A stretch of 64,000 nt of DNA from Qipengyuania citrea (GCF_024171405.1 NZ_JALJZT010000002.1:1364001-1428000); one strand, 5' to 3'; shown: positions 10,057-20,213, counted from the stretch's first letter. The notes: a model not told the origin generated them from the letters alone. Program-made: numbers and translations.

Positions 10057-11911
10057 TGCCGCCCGCCAAATTGCGCCTGAGCGATTCCAGCCCGCCGCGA
10101 ATTACCGCGAAGGCATCCTTGAGATAGTCCCGCTCGAGCGGAGAGAGCGAGGCGGGGTCGATGACATTGTCCGGCGCCTTGCCCCGGCGAAGCTGCGCCG
10201 CCTGATGCGCAATCCGCAGCTCGTTGACGAGCAGGAATGCATCCTTGAGACTTTCCGCATCGCCCTTCGCCATGCGCCCCGCCGCGGCCAGCGCGGCGAG
10301 CCTTTCGAGCGTGCCGACCGCGGAGATACCTTCGGACAAGGCGAAGGTGCGGGCGATGGCGATCAACGGCAGGATGGCCTGTGCCTTGGCATCGAAGCCC
10401 TTGGTCCCGTCGGCGGTTTTTTCCAGCACGAGATTGCGGAAGATGCCGAGCGGAATGCGGCTGCGCTGCGCATCGCGCGCGAGGTAGCTCAGGAACAGCC
10501 GGTTGCTCGCGACTTTCTCGAGGACATAGCCCCGCAAGTCGCGTTCCACCTCGAGCCTGCCATGGACCACGCGCATGTCGAAGAAGATCGTCGCGCGCAG
10601 GATCTTGTCCTCGTCGGGATTGTCGATCCAGTCGTCGTAACGCGATTGCCATTCACCCAAGGTCAGCCGCTGGTCGGCATTTCGCGCCATGATCCCGCCA
10701 TTGCAGTAAACAAAGCCCGCCTGGTGCAGCGTATCGGAAATGCGCGTGCCCAGCGCTTCGAAATAGGCCCGGCCGGCCGCATCGACCCGGTCGTCGATCA
10801 CCAGGCCATTGTCCTGGTCGGACCCGACCAATTGTTCACCCCTTGCCAGCGAACCGAAGACCATCAGCGCATAGGGGACGGGTGGCGGGCCAAGCTCCGC
10901 CTCGGCCAGCTCTGCTGCACGCCGATGCACTGCCTCGCCGAGCGCGGAGGTAAAGCGCATGGTGTGCTCGGCGTGAAAGCCGCCCGCATCCATCCGCGTG
11001 AAGCCTTCGGGAATACGTTCGGCTGCGGCGACCAGCGCCTCGGGCGTTGCCGCTTGTGCGACAAGCATGCCCGTGTCGATCGCGCTGTCGCCGAGGTGGG
11101 CCAGGATGTCGGTCGCGCTCAAGATGGCGAACAACTCCCCGTCCGGGCCAAGCAGGGGTATATGGCGAAACCCGCCGGCGGCCATCATCGCCATGGCCTC
11201 CGAGATATTCGCACTTTCGGGCAGCGTACATGGCGCCGGGGTCATGACGGCGCTGATAGGCGTATCGAAACTGCGCCCCGTCGCGACCACCCGGTTGCGC
11301 AGGTCCTTGTCGGTGAAGATCCCGACCAGCTTGTCGTTTGTGCAAATTGCCAGCGTGCTCACATCGTGATGGCTCATCAGCGTGGCGGCATCGGAAACAA
11401 GCGTATCCGGATTGCACGAGACCGGTCGGCGATGCGTGAGGAGTTCCCGGATACTACGCTGTCCGAGCAGGCTGGAGTGCCTGCTCTTCAGGTCGCGCAC
11501 GGCATTGCGGATGCGCGCGCTCTCGTTTTCGGCAAAGAACTCGCGAAAAGCAGTCGATTTCTGGCGCAGCTCGCGAAAAAGGTCCCCCGGCAAGAGATAG
11601 GCGAGCGTATCCTCGAGCGCGACGGTCGTATTGCGCACCTCGCCCCCGCGCAGCAGCGAGGGAAAGGCAAAGCAGCTTCCCGCATCGAGATGCGCCGTCA
11701 GATCGTCTCCCGCGAGCCGCAGTTCGACCGATCCCGAACGCACGATGTAGAGATGCTCATTGTGCCCGCCGCTCGCCAGGATTTCCTCGCCGGAGCGGTA
11801 GTACCGAACCGTCACCCGGCGTACGGCAGGGACCAGCGTGTCGCGGTCGAGTGCGTCGAACGGGGCCGTATGCTCGAGAAAAGACCGGATATCGCTCAGC
11901 TCGCTGACCAT
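10049..11911 (-). CDS. cNMP-binding / CBS / DUF294 nucleotidyltransferase-like protein
   Basis: Cytosolic 620-aa protein with three modules: an N-terminal cyclic-nucleotide-binding fold (about 10-130, PFDALDRDTLVPAVRRV...), a CBS pair (about 165-285, with VSDAATLMSHHDVSTLAICTND), and a DUF294 nucleotidyltransferase-like domain (about 310-450) with the GSLARGEQL..SDQDNGLV motif, followed by the helical DUF294_C domain. The G-S-x10-D-x-D pattern suggests a GlnD-like active site. The family is linked to acetate-transport loci, and this copy is coupled to the exonuclease at 9382-10056. It is probably a regulatory enzyme; the actual reaction is not known. Confidence 0.85.
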   Translation of the reverse strand: MVSELSDIRSFLEHTAPFDALDRDTLVPAVRRVTVRYYRSGEEILASGGHNEHLYIVRSGSVELRLAGDDLTAHLDAGSCFAFPSLLRGGEVRNTTVALEDTLAYLLPGDLFRELRQKSTAFREFFAENESARIRNAVRDLKSRHSSLLGQRSIRELLTHRRPVSCNPDTLVSDAATLMSHHDVSTLAICTNDKLVGIFTDKDLRNRVVATGRSFDTPISAVMTPAPCTLPESANISEAMAMMAAGGFRHIPLLGPDGELFAILSATDILAHLGDSAIDTGMLVAQAATPEALVAAAERIPEGFTRMDAGGFHAEHTMRFTSALGEAVHRRAAELAEAELGPPPVPYALMVFGSLARGEQLVGSDQDNGLVIDDRVDAAGRAYFEALGTRISDTLHQAGFVYCNGGIMARNADQRLTLGEWQSRYDDWIDNPDEDKILRATIFFDMRVVHGRLEVERDLRGYVLEKVASNRLFLSYLARDAQRSRIPLGIFRNLVLEKTADGTKGFDAKAQAILPLIAIARTFALSEGISAVGTLERLAALAAAGRMAKGDAESLKDAFLLVNELRIAHQAAQLRRGKAPDNVIDPASLSPLERDYLKDAFAVIRGGLESLRRNLAGGIA

Positions 11912-12182
11912 TCAGCCACGATAGCACGACTGGCGCCATTTGGCGTGTCGACGTTAGTCTGACCACGCGGGAGCAGCAACATGACAGGACGATGGAGGCT
12001 TTCGCAGCAGATCAGAAAGGTCATCTACTGCCGAGGCCAACACCGGCTTTTCGCGATTGGGAGGTCTTGCAGCGTCATGTAGTGCTCAAACCGTCTGATA
12101 CGGCGGTTTGGCGCTGTTCGGCCGGCGAAGAAAAGGTCGCGCGGGCCGTCTTGTCCGTCAACTCTGCCCACGCAAAAGCAAA
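11912..12182 (+). other. Chromosomal spacer next to the left attachment site
   Basis: No convincing gene. A 7-bp hairpin CAAACCG/CGGTTTG lies at 12087-12110 with no T-run on either strand. An open frame at 11992-12243 runs straight across the attachment core into the element, so it is very unlikely to be a gene. Before integration this segment would have been the downstream flank of tRNA-Ser. Confidence 0.5.
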
Positions 12183-12201
12183 TGGCGGAGCAGGAGGGAT
12201 T
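12183..12201 (+). other. attL: distal direct-repeat copy of tRNA-Ser 3' end
   Basis: The 19-bp sequence TGGCGGAGCAGGAGGGATT is identical, in the same orientation, to 39082-39100, the 3' end of the tRNA-Ser gene including the CCA complement. Identity stops exactly at both ends. This is what a tyrosine recombinase leaves after inserting an element at a tRNA 3' end: chromosome to the left, element to the right. The integrase lies at the opposite end beside the intact tRNA. Confidence 0.85.
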
Positions 12202-12233
12202 ATTAGGTCGCAACCTAATGATTTGAAATCATT
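12202..12233. other. Two back-to-back hairpins abutting attL
   Basis: Immediately after the core repeat lie two perfect inverted repeats: ATTAGGT-cgca-ACCTAAT (12202-12219) and AATGATTT-g-AAATCATT (12217-12233), overlapping by 3 nt. They are AT-rich against a GC-rich background. They could be recombinase or accessory-factor binding sites at the end of the element, or a transcription stop; neither is shown. The rest of the gap to 12471 contains one TCCCACA motif (12261-12267) and nothing else recognisable. Confidence 0.5.
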
Positions 12234-12471
12234 TTCCTACTAATTCGCCGCCAGTTGAATTCCCACAATTCTGACCACACGTCCAGATCGTCGCCGGTAT
12301 TCGACATCAAAATTATGCCCCATCGCGGCGTTGGCTGTCCAGCATTTTCCCTCTCCGTCCGCTCTTGACCTGAGAGAAGAGTTTCCTTTGTCGTCTGATC
12401 CCGGCGCGCGCGACTACCGCCATGCCACGTGCGTTCTGACGATCAAAAGAGGATGGGGAAAAGCGGGTAGA

Positions 12472-12660
12472 CTAACCGTCGCAAGCGCAGCCTTTGCCCT
12501 TCTTACAAGTCTTATCCCGAGCGATGCAGCTATCGCCGCAAGCCTTGCCCTTGCTGCATGTTTTACAGCACCCATCTGCATAAGCGGTACCGCAAACTGG
12601 TGTCGCTGCGCCACTCAGCGAAGCGACAGATAACGCCAACGAAGCCAGTAGAATTTTCAT
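12472..12660 (-). CDS. Small secreted cysteine-rich protein
   Basis: Protein of 62 aa with a typical signal peptide (about 1-27) and a short mature part carrying most of nine cysteines (residues 23, 31, 32, 35, 41, 45, 52, 58, 60) in the pattern CCKxCxxGKACGDSCI...CxxGxGCAC, plus many Lys/Gly. Homologous short proteins of this pattern are widespread in bacterial genomes as uncharacterised secreted proteins. The start ATG is preceded by GGGAGAA at good spacing. It stands alone as the first gene inside attL. Disulfide-rich or metal-binding roles are plausible; none is established. Confidence 0.72.
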   Translation of the reverse strand: MKILLASLALSVASLSGAATPVCGTAYADGCCKTCSKGKACGDSCIARDKTCKKGKGCACDG

Positions 12661-13317
12661 CGTGCGATTCTCCCGTCAGAGGGCGTATCGCGAAAAAGTA
12701 GGGGTCCAGTTAACAGCGATATCCGGGTTCGGTGAAAAGCATAGCCGTTGCCCAGCCATGGGGACATTACACCGGCTTCTACGCTACGCCCTGATCCGGT
12801 ACCCTGGCCGCCTGTTGGTCAGGAGCATTATCGGTCCCCCTACGAGAGCTTATCTTTGCGGGCCTAGCGATCTTTTTATAGTTCTTACTCACTTAGCTCG
12901 TAGGCTGAGCTGCGGCAGGAATGGGGCCGCTAGCCGTCGGTCCGCTTTTGACTGGCTTACGTTTGAAAGCTGCCGAAAGCGTTATAGTGCAAATCGGCCC
13001 AACGTTTGCCGGTCTGGAAAACGCCCTAAAACCGGTCATTCGAGTGACTGAGATTTTCGCCTGAGAACTACTATTAGTTTACCGTAGACTCCATTGGTGC
13101 CTTACGATCTGATCGAGGCGGTTTGAAAGATCGCGCCGTGTTTTAACCGCTGTTGGCTTGGGTGCCGGTATTCATCATGGCGTAGCAAGGCGGCGACCGC
13201 GCTTGAGAAGAATGCGACGTGGCGCTCGACCTTGATCTTGTTTGCAGGTTGCAGCCTTGCCTGAGCGACACCCTCGAGAAATTAGCGATTTTCGATGAAT
13301 TGCGGTATCGGGGCACG
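12661..13317. other. Long non-coding stretch with a dispersed repeat copy
   Basis: About 650 bp without a supportable gene. Open frames here (for example 12662-13051 plus) lack a ribosome site, have non-coding-like composition and no recognisable domain. Positions 12924-12951 (GGGCCGCTAGC..GTC.GTCCG.TTTTGA) match 23314-23341 with three mismatches, one copy of a degenerate intergenic repeat family inside this element. Confidence 0.5.
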
Positions 13318-14265
13318 ATGACGGAACGGCATGAAGCAATTGTCGAAGAGGTTTTGCAATCCTCATCCAGTGCCGCGCATTCTCTTGTCGCGGCGAGCTG
13401 GTGTCGTTCCGGCCTAAGGCATGGTCTCGATGCCGGGGCCAATCGCGCATCGGAACTCGTGTCCGGTAGCGACCTCACCCAACGACGGCAGCGCCATGAG
13501 TTGATGCTGGACGTCGCGCGGCCACTTCTCGACCAGTTGTTCCAGGCCGTTTCCGCTACCGGCTGTGCCGTGATGCTGTCCGATAATAACGGCGTCGTGC
13601 TGGAAGCGCGCAGCCTGGCTGGCGATCGCGAACTCTTTGAGCGAGTTGGTCTGACCCCCGGCGGGGTATGGAGCGAGAGCCGGGAAGGCACCAATGGTAT
13701 CGGCACATGCCTGATCGAGGGTCGGCCCGTCACGATCCACCGCAACGAACATTTCGCCAGTCGCAACATTGGTATCAGCTGCATGGATGCGCCAGTGCGC
13801 GATGCGACCGGCCAGCTTGTCGGCGCGCTCGATATTTCGAATTGTCGCGACGATCACAGCGCCGCGATGGGGATATTGGTGCAGAAGATTGTTCAGGACG
13901 CAGCGCGCCGGATCGAAAGTGGCATCTTTCGCAAACACTTCGCCGCGCATCGGATCGTCGATGCCAATCTGGCGGGCGGAGATGCAGCCCTGCTGGCCGT
14001 GGATCAGGACGACCTGGTCATTGGTGCAACCTTTGCCGCCAGGCACCGCTTCGGGCTGACCGACGCTTGCCTGGAAGCGCGCCGCACGGCTTCCGATATT
14101 CTCGGTAGTGAAGCAGCCCCGTCCCTCCACGACTCGGAACGGGCCGTGTTACGAAGAGCATTGGCGCAGGCCGGTGGCAACGCCACGCAGGCAGCAAAAG
14201 ATCTCGGAATAGGGCGTGCGACGCTTTATCGGCGGATGGAAAAGGTTGGCTTGCAGCGCAGCTGA
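13318..14265 (+). CDS. GAF-Fis HTH transcriptional regulator of alcohol oxidation genes
   Basis: Transcription regulator of 315 aa related to AcoR-type activators but without the AAA+ sigma-54 domain. An N-terminal segment resembles the AcoR N-terminus ([12 protein letters not shown]...), a GAF domain spans about 55-200 ([47 protein letters not shown]), and a C-terminal Fis-type helix-turn-helix covers about 270-312 ([32 protein letters not shown]). ATG 13318 is preferred over the in-frame 13219 because homology begins there. It lies directly upstream, same strand, of the aldehyde/alcohol dehydrogenase genes and of a palindromic site, and so probably controls them in response to ethanol or acetaldehyde. 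Confidence 0.83.
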   Translation: MTERHEAIVEEVLQSSSSAAHSLVAASWCRSGLRHGLDAGANRASELVSGSDLTQRRQRHELMLDVARPLLDQLFQAVSATGCAVMLSDNNGVVLEARSLAGDRELFERVGLTPGGVWSESREGTNGIGTCLIEGRPVTIHRNEHFASRNIGISCMDAPVRDATGQLVGALDISNCRDDHSAAMGILVQKIVQDAARRIESGIFRKHFAAHRIVDANLAGGDAALLAVDQDDLVIGATFAARHRFGLTDACLEARRTASDILGSEAAPSLHDSERAVLRRALAQAGGNATQAAKDLGIGRATLYRRMEKVGLQRS

Positions 14266-14283
14266 CACATACACCGACCTAAG

Positions 14284-14301
14284 TGTCTCGATAGTGAGAC
14301 A
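14284..14301. promoter_or_regulatory. Palindromic operator upstream of aldehyde dehydrogenase
   Basis: TGTCTC-gatagt-GAGACA is a perfect 6+6 inverted repeat in the 139-bp gap between the GAF-Fis regulator and the aldehyde dehydrogenase gene. Fis-type helix-turn-helix regulators bind inverted repeats of TGTC-N-GACA form, so this is the natural target of the adjacent regulator. It sits about 100 nt upstream of the ATG. No convincing sigma-54 -24/-12 element was found nearby. Confidence 0.55.
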
Positions 14302-14404
14302 GTCTGCCCATGCAATTGCCGGCGGGCTCTTTTCAGCACCGCTTTTTCGCGGAACCATCATCCTCACGACCGGGAGCACCCGGCAAATTCGAGAGGATCA
14401 ACTG

Positions 14405-15925
14405 ATGGACATACAAACAAACCCCGCCGCTTCGATGACGGCTCCGTTTGCGGAGCGCTACGACAACTTCATCGGCGGCAAATGGGTGGCGCCCAAGGAC
14501 GGGCGCTGTTTCGACAATATCTCCCCGATCACCGGCAAGGTGGTCGGTCAGGTCGCGCGCAGCCAGGGGGCGGACATCGAGGCCGCGCTCGACGCGGCGC
14601 ATGCCGCGAGGGATGCGTGGGGCCGCACCAGCGTTGGCGAGCGCGCGCTGATCCTCAACCGCATCGCCGACCGGATGGAGGAAAATCTCGAAAAGATCGC
14701 GATCGCGGAAACCTGGGACAACGGCAAACCGCTCCGCGAAACGATGGCCGCCGACATTCCGCTTGCGATCGACCATTTCCGCTATTTCGCGGGCTGTATT
14801 CGCGCGCAGGAAGGCGGCATTTCGGAAATCGACCACGATACGGTCGCCTACCATTTTCACGAGCCGCTGGGCGTGGTCGGCCAGATCATTCCGTGGAACT
14901 TCCCGATCCTGATGGCGGTGTGGAAGCTCGCCCCCGCGCTGGCGGCTGGCAACTGCGTGGTGCTCAAACCTGCCGAGCAGACCCCGGCCTCGATCATGGT
15001 GCTGATGGAGCTGATCGGCGACCTGCTGCCCGCCGGCGTGGTCAACGTGGTCAACGGCTTCGGCGTGGAAGCGGGCAAGCCGCTCGCCAGCAGCAGCCGG
15101 ATCGCCAAGATCGCCTTTACCGGCGAGACGAGCACCGGCCGCCTGATCATGCAATATGCGACCGAAAACCTGATCCCGGTCACGCTGGAACTGGGCGGCA
15201 AGAGCCCGAACATCTTCTTCGAGGATGTGTGCCGCGAGGACGACGACTATCTCGACAAAGCAATCGAGGGCTTCGTGATGTTCGCGCTCAATCAGGGGGA
15301 GATCTGCACCTGTCCCAGCCGCGCGCTCGTGCATGAGAGCATCTACGACCGCTTTATGGAACGTGCGATGCAGCGCGTCGAAGCGATCAAGGCGGGCAAT
15401 CCGCTCGACATGGAGACGATGATCGGCGCGCAGGCGAGCAGCGAACAGCGCGACAAGATCCTCTCCTACATCGACATCGGCAAGCAGGAAGGTGCTGAGC
15501 TGCTGACCGGCGGCGAGGCGACGCGGTTCGAGGGCGAGATCGCGGACGGCTACTACGTCAAGCCGACCGTGTTCAGGGGCAACAACCGGATGCGCATCTT
15601 CCAGGAGGAGATCTTCGGTCCGGTCCTCTCGGTCACGACCTTCAAGGATCAGGACGAGGCGCTGAGCATCGCCAATGATACGCTCTATGGCCTCGGCGCA
15701 GGCGTATGGAGCCGCGATGCCAACACCTGCTACCGCTTCGGCCGGGCGATCCAGGCCGGGCGCGTGTGGACCAACTGCTACCACGCCTATCCCGCCCATG
15801 CGGCGTTCGGCGGCTACAAGCAGTCGGGCATCGGACGCGAAAACCACCGCATGATGCTGGATCACTATCAGCAGACCAAGAACATGCTGGTCAGCTACAG
15901 CGCGAAGAAGCTCGGCTTCTTCTGA
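14405..15925 (+). CDS. NAD-dependent aldehyde dehydrogenase (acetaldehyde-type)
   Basis: Oxidises acetaldehyde to acetate with NAD. It has 506 aa, standard length for the ExaC/AldB group. The NAD-binding [22 protein letters not shown] motif starts near 162, the general base E262 lies in LELGGKSPN, and the nucleophile C301 lies in [16 protein letters not shown] 14405 is chosen because it has GAGAGGA upstream; the open frame continues 5' only by chance. It is followed after 70 nt by adhP and then the DUF779-acetyl-CoA synthetase gene, making an ethanol catabolic operon. Confidence 0.92.
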   Translation: MDIQTNPAASMTAPFAERYDNFIGGKWVAPKDGRCFDNISPITGKVVGQVARSQGADIEAALDAAHAARDAWGRTSVGERALILNRIADRMEENLEKIAIAETWDNGKPLRETMAADIPLAIDHFRYFAGCIRAQEGGISEIDHDTVAYHFHEPLGVVGQIIPWNFPILMAVWKLAPALAAGNCVVLKPAEQTPASIMVLMELIGDLLPAGVVNVVNGFGVEAGKPLASSSRIAKIAFTGETSTGRLIMQYATENLIPVTLELGGKSPNIFFEDVCREDDDYLDKAIEGFVMFALNQGEICTCPSRALVHESIYDRFMERAMQRVEAIKAGNPLDMETMIGAQASSEQRDKILSYIDIGKQEGAELLTGGEATRFEGEIADGYYVKPTVFRGNNRMRIFQEEIFGPVLSVTTFKDQDEALSIANDTLYGLGAGVWSRDANTCYRFGRAIQAGRVWTNCYHAYPAHAAFGGYKQSGIGRENHRMMLDHYQQTKNMLVSYSAKKLGFF

Positions 15926-15995
15926 GGCGACAGGCCGGTGCGGTGAAAGTCCGCCGCACCGCCCCCGAACACAACAGAAATACAGGAGAATTGCT

Positions 15996-17027
15996 ATGAG
16001 CAAGAGCATGAAAGCCGCCGTCGTCCGCGCCTTCGGCGAACCGCTGCGGATCGAGGAAGTGCCGGTTCCGGAAGTGCAGCCGGGTATGATCCAGGTGGCC
16101 ATCCAGGCCTCGGGCGTGTGCCACACCGATCTGCATGCCGCCGAAGGCGACTGGCCGGTCAAGCCCGAACCGCCCTTCATTCCCGGCCATGAAGGCGTCG
16201 GCTTCGTTTCCGCCGTGGGCAAAGGTGTAACCCATGTGAAGGAAGGCGACCGGGTCGGCGTGCCGTGGCTCTACACCGCCTGCGGCCATTGCGTGCACTG
16301 TCTCGGCGGGTGGGAAACGCTGTGCGAAAGCCAGCTCAACACCGGCTATTCGGTCAATGGCGGGTTCGCCGACTATGTTCTGGCCGACCCCAACTATGTC
16401 GGCCACCTGCCCGACAATGTGGGCTTCAACGAGATCGCGCCGGTGCTGTGCGCGGGCGTGACGGTCTACAAGGGCCTGAAAATGACCGAGACCAAGCCGG
16501 GCGATGCGGTGGCGATCTCCGGCATCGGCGGGCTTGGCCACATGGCAGTGCAATATGCGGTCGCGATGGGGCTGAACGTGGTTGCGGTCGACGTCGACGA
16601 CGCCAAGCTCGAACTGGCGCGCAAGCTCGGCGCGGTGGAGACCGTGAACGCGCGGACCGACAATGACCCTGCCGCGACGGTCAAGCGCCTGACCGGCGGC
16701 GTGCGCGGCGCGCTGGTGACCGCGGTGAGCGAGAAGGCCTTCGAACAGGCGGTCGGCATGGTCGGGCGCGGTGGTACGCTTGCGCTCAACGGCCTGCCGC
16801 CGGGCGATTTCCCGCTCAACATCTTCGGCATGGTGCTGAACGGCATCACCGTGCGCGGCTCGATCGTGGGCACGCGGCTGGACCTGCAGGAATCGCTCGA
16901 TTTCGCAGGCGACGGCAAGGTGAAGGCGACGATCTCCACCGCCGGTCTGGACGACATCAATGCGGTGTTCGACCGCATGCGGCAGGGCCAGATCGAAGGG
17001 CGCGTCGTCCTGGACATGACCCAATGA
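15996..17027 (+). CDS. adhP: Zinc-dependent alcohol dehydrogenase, AdhP type
   Basis: Medium-chain zinc alcohol dehydrogenase, 343 aa, oxidising ethanol to acetaldehyde with NAD. Catalytic zinc ligands are in [15 protein letters not shown] and GHEGVG. The structural zinc loop [15 protein letters not shown] lies at about 95-110, and the Rossmann motif [13 protein letters not shown] at about 172-184. The start ATG follows GGAGAA. The last 4 nt (ATGA) overlap the start of the next gene, so translation of the two is coupled. Confidence 0.92.
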   Translation: MSKSMKAAVVRAFGEPLRIEEVPVPEVQPGMIQVAIQASGVCHTDLHAAEGDWPVKPEPPFIPGHEGVGFVSAVGKGVTHVKEGDRVGVPWLYTACGHCVHCLGGWETLCESQLNTGYSVNGGFADYVLADPNYVGHLPDNVGFNEIAPVLCAGVTVYKGLKMTETKPGDAVAISGIGGLGHMAVQYAVAMGLNVVAVDVDDAKLELARKLGAVETVNARTDNDPAATVKRLTGGVRGALVTAVSEKAFEQAVGMVGRGGTLALNGLPPGDFPLNIFGMVLNGITVRGSIVGTRLDLQESLDFAGDGKVKATISTAGLDDINAVFDRMRQGQIEGRVVLDMTQ

Positions 17028-19303
17028 CGCAAAGTGCCGCGCCGGATGGCCGAGTGGTCCGTCGCGTGATCGCCACCGACGCGGCCACAGCCCTGCTGGG
17101 CCAGATCATCGAACGTCATGGCCCCGTGCTTATCCACCAGTCGGGCGGGTGCTGTGACGGCTCCAGCCCGATGGTCTATCCGCGCGGCGAGTTCCGCCTC
17201 GGCGGGTCGGACGTGCTGCTGGGCACGATCGGCACCACACCGGTCTATATCGGCGCGGCGCAGTTCGCGGTGTGGAAACACACGCAGCTGATCCTCGACG
17301 TGGTGGAAGGGCGAGGCGGCATGTTCAGCCTCGATAATGGAACGGGCCGGCGCTTCCTCGTGCGAAGCCGGACCTATGGGGAGAGAGAAATCGCCATGTT
17401 GCACAAGGCCGACAGGTTTCGCGCCATGCAGGCATCGATCGACAGCGATGCGGACGCCTTCTGGCTGGACGAAGCGCACCGGCTCGACTGGAGCGTCTTC
17501 CCGACGAAGGCGGACGAGAGCAGCTTCGACAAGGGCGATTTCGGCATTCGCTGGTTCGCCGATGGCGAGCTGAACGTCTCGGTCAATTGCCTCGACCGCC
17601 ACCTCGAGACGCGCGGCGACCAGCCCGCGATCGTGTTCGAAGGCGACGAGCCGGACGAAGGGCGAACGCTCACCTATCGTGAGCTGCACTGGCAAGTCTG
17701 CCGCTTCGCCAACGTCCTGAAAGCCAACGGGATCGGTAAGGGCGACCGGGTGATCCTTTACATGCCGATGGTGCCCGAAGCGGCGATTGCAATGCTCGCC
17801 TGCGCCCGGATCGGGGCGGTCCATTCGGTCGTCTTCGGCGGCTTCTCGCCCGACAGCCTGGCCGACCGGATCGCCGATTGCGACGCTACGCTGGTCGTCA
17901 CCGCCGATGAAGGCACGCGCGGCGGCAAGCGCATTCCCCTCAAGGCCAATGTCGACAGCGCGCTGGAGCGCGCGAGCGGGGTCGACACGGTCATCGTCAT
18001 GCAGCGGACGGGTGGCCAAGTATCGATGCGCAAGGGGCGCGACATCTTGTGGGAGGAGGCCTGCGCGGATGCCCCCGCCGATTGCCCGCCCGAAGCGATG
18101 AACGCGGAAGATCCGCTGTTCATCCTCTATACCTCCGGATCGACCGGCAAGCCCAAGGGCGTGCTGCACACCACCGGCGGGTATCTGCTTTGGTCGACGC
18201 TGACCTTCGATCTGCTGTTCGGCCCCGAGGAGGGGAAGGATGTCGCCGACGATCTGTTCTGGTGCACCGCCGATGTCGGCTGGATCACCGGGCACACCTA
18301 TGTCGTCTACGGCCCGCTCTCCAACGGCGCGCGCACGGTCATGTTCGACGGGGTGCCCAACTATCCCGATCCGGGGCGCCTCTGGGAGACCAGCCAGCGC
18401 CTCGGCGTCACGATCTTCTACACCGCGCCGACCGCGATCCGCGCGCTGATGCGGCAGGGCGACCGATGGGTGACGCGCCACGACCTGTCCGCGATCCGCC
18501 TGCTGGGCACGGTGGGCGAGCCGATCAACCATGAGGCCTGGGAATGGTATCATGACATGGTCGGGCGCGGCGAATGCCCGATCGTCGACACCTGGTGGCA
18601 GACCGAAACGGGCGGCGCACTGATTGCTCCCGTCCCCGGCGCTACCGAGACTAAGCCCGGCAGCGCGACCCTGCCACTCCCCGGCGTCGACCCCGAACTG
18701 GTCGATGGCGAAGGGCATCTTCTCACCGGCGCAACGGAGGGCAATCTGGTTCTCACCCGCAGCTGGCCGGGCATGATGCGCACCATCTTCGGCGACCACG
18801 ACCGGTTCTTCCAAACCTATTTCAGCACCTTCCCCGGCACCTATTTCACCGGCGACGGCGCGCGGCGCGACGAGGATGGCTATTACTGGATCACCGGCCG
18901 GGTCGACGACGTTATCAACGTGTCTGGGCACCGCATGGGCACTGCCGAAGTCGAAAATGCGCTGGACGAGCATGTGCTGGTGGCCGAGGCCGCCGTCGTA
19001 GGCATGCCACATGATATCAAGGGCCAAGGCATCCATGCGTTCGTGACGCTGAAAGCCGGCGAAGAAGGCAGCGATGCCTTGCGGCAGGAACTGCGTGACC
19101 TGGTGCGCAGCGAGATCGGACCATTCGCCACGCCCGACGTCATCCAATTCGCGCCCGACCTGCCCAAGACCCGGTCGGGCAAGATCATGCGCCGGGTTCT
19201 GCGCAAAATCGCCGAGGGGCAGCCTGACGAAATTGGTGACATCTCGACGCTGGCGGAGCCTGCGGTGGTCGAGGATCTGGTGGCCAAGCGCATGAGGCCG
19301 TGA
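17024..19303 (+). CDS. DUF779 domain fused to acetyl-CoA synthetase
   Basis: A 759-aa reading frame with two parts. Residues 1-124 are a DUF779 domain (signature [13 protein letters not shown]), normally a separate small protein encoded beside aldehyde dehydrogenases. Residues 125-759 are a complete AMP-forming acetyl-CoA synthetase ([11 protein letters not shown]; catalytic lysine K720 in SGKIMRR), paralogous to the enzyme at 1192-3123. No stop codon separates them. An internal ATG at 17396 is preceded by GGGGAGAGAG, so a separate 635-aa synthetase may also be made by internal initiation. The gene overlaps adhP by 4 nt and completes an ethanol-to-acetyl-CoA pathway. Confidence 0.88.
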   Translation: MTQSAAPDGRVVRRVIATDAATALLGQIIERHGPVLIHQSGGCCDGSSPMVYPRGEFRLGGSDVLLGTIGTTPVYIGAAQFAVWKHTQLILDVVEGRGGMFSLDNGTGRRFLVRSRTYGEREIAMLHKADRFRAMQASIDSDADAFWLDEAHRLDWSVFPTKADESSFDKGDFGIRWFADGELNVSVNCLDRHLETRGDQPAIVFEGDEPDEGRTLTYRELHWQVCRFANVLKANGIGKGDRVILYMPMVPEAAIAMLACARIGAVHSVVFGGFSPDSLADRIADCDATLVVTADEGTRGGKRIPLKANVDSALERASGVDTVIVMQRTGGQVSMRKGRDILWEEACADAPADCPPEAMNAEDPLFILYTSGSTGKPKGVLHTTGGYLLWSTLTFDLLFGPEEGKDVADDLFWCTADVGWITGHTYVVYGPLSNGARTVMFDGVPNYPDPGRLWETSQRLGVTIFYTAPTAIRALMRQGDRWVTRHDLSAIRLLGTVGEPINHEAWEWYHDMVGRGECPIVDTWWQTETGGALIAPVPGATETKPGSATLPLPGVDPELVDGEGHLLTGATEGNLVLTRSWPGMMRTIFGDHDRFFQTYFSTFPGTYFTGDGARRDEDGYYWITGRVDDVINVSGHRMGTAEVENALDEHVLVAEAAVVGMPHDIKGQGIHAFVTLKAGEEGSDALRQELRDLVRSEIGPFATPDVIQFAPDLPKTRSGKIMRRVLRKIAEGQPDEIGDISTLAEPAVVEDLVAKRMRP

Positions 19304-19343
19304 ACCTCGATTATTTGCTGTGGCCGCTAAGCCCGCTTTCTAG

Positions 19344-19387
19344 CTAAAACCAGACTGACCGCTGTCGGCCCCTTCGAGCCAGTCAGC
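19344..19387 (+). repeat. Dispersed intergenic repeat, left of ars operon
   Basis: CTAAAACCAGACTG followed by a degenerate GC..CGGCCC....CCAGTCA segment; matches 23242-23280 in the same orientation, with 14 identical leading bases and looser similarity after that. The two copies bracket the arsenic operon. Confidence 0.45.
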
Positions 19388-19443
19388 TTTGCGCCCCAAT
19401 TCCGGACGTTCGGCCTCTTCCAAAGAACCCCTCAAAGCGGCCA

Positions 19444-20190
19444 TCACGATGAGGACAGAGCAATCGTCGATATGTCCTCCTCCGGATTGATGACCTTACC
19501 GGCTTCCTTCCTCTCAGAGTAGCGGTCGACCAACTGTTCCGAGTGCGGGCGCAGGAGGACCGTAAAGCGGACTAGTTCCTCCATGACGTCCACGATCCGG
19601 TCGTAGAGCGAGGACCGTTTCATGCGGCCGGCCTCGTCGAACTCCTCGTATGCCTTCGGCACGCTGGACTGGTTGGGGATGGTGAACATCCGCATCCAGC
19701 GCCCAAGCAACCGCAGTGTGTTGACGGTGTTGAACGACTGTGAGCCTGCTGACACCTGCATGACTGCCAGCGTCCGCCCCTGAGTAGGGCGCATGCCTCC
19801 GATGCTTAGCGGCAGGTGATCGATCTGGGTCTTCATGATGCCGGTAATCTGACCGTGCCGCTCCGGGCTGCACCAGACCATACCTTCGGACCAGAACGCA
19901 TGCTCGCGCAATTCCTGGACGGCTGGGTGGTCATCCCCCCCGATCTGATCGGGTAGCGGCAGGTCTGACGGATCAAAAACGCGCGTCTCCGCGCCGAACA
20001 GCTGCAGCAATCGAGCAGCTTCCTCAATCGCGAGGCGCGAATACGAGCGTTCCCGCAGGGAGCCGTAGAGCAGCAGGATACGCGGCGGTGGCTGGTCGGA
20101 ACCGAGGTTCTCGGCAGGACGGGCATGGACGAAGGACGGATCAAGCGCCGGGAAGGTGTCGGGATCGGGCAAGGGACGCAGACGGGACAA
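19444..20190 (-). CDS. arsH: ArsH organoarsenical NADPH:FMN oxidoreductase
   Basis: Cytosolic flavoprotein of 248 aa that in characterised members oxidises toxic trivalent methyl- or aromatic arsenicals using NADPH/FMN. The flavodoxin-like FMN-binding motif [13 protein letters not shown] lies near 40-52, [18 protein letters not shown]-like sequence near 105-125, and the C-terminal [19 protein letters not shown] is diagnostic of ArsH. The start is assigned to TTG at 20190 because GGAGA lies 6 nt upstream and upstream codons lack homology. It is the last gene of the ars operon, 23 nt after ynfA. Confidence 0.9.
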   Translation of the reverse strand: MSRLRPLPDPDTFPALDPSFVHARPAENLGSDQPPPRILLLYGSLRERSYSRLAIEEAARLLQLFGAETRVFDPSDLPLPDQIGGDDHPAVQELREHAFWSEGMVWCSPERHGQITGIMKTQIDHLPLSIGGMRPTQGRTLAVMQVSAGSQSFNTVNTLRLLGRWMRMFTIPNQSSVPKAYEEFDEAGRMKRSSLYDRIVDVMEELVRFTVLLRPHSEQLVDRYSERKEAGKVINPEEDISTIALSSS

Positions 20191-20213
20191 AGAAATTCTC
20201 CGAATTCGGGTCG

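Noticed and set aside
11992-12243. Open frame across the left attachment site
   Set aside because: It reads from chromosome through the att core into the element, so it cannot be an ancestral gene, and lacks any domain.
12662-13051. 129-codon plus-strand frame
   Set aside because: No ribosome site, non-coding-like composition, and it contains a copy of a dispersed intergenic repeat.
14305-14325. Possible sigma-54 promoter (TGCCCA-N5-TTGC) ahead of the aldehyde dehydrogenase
   Set aside because: The invariant GG of the -24 element is missing, and the adjacent regulator lacks the AAA+ domain needed to activate sigma-54.
16466-19147. 893-codon minus-strand open frame opposite adhP/acetyl-CoA synthetase
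   Set aside because: Antisense artefact; composition is non-protein-like and the plus-strand genes have full domains.
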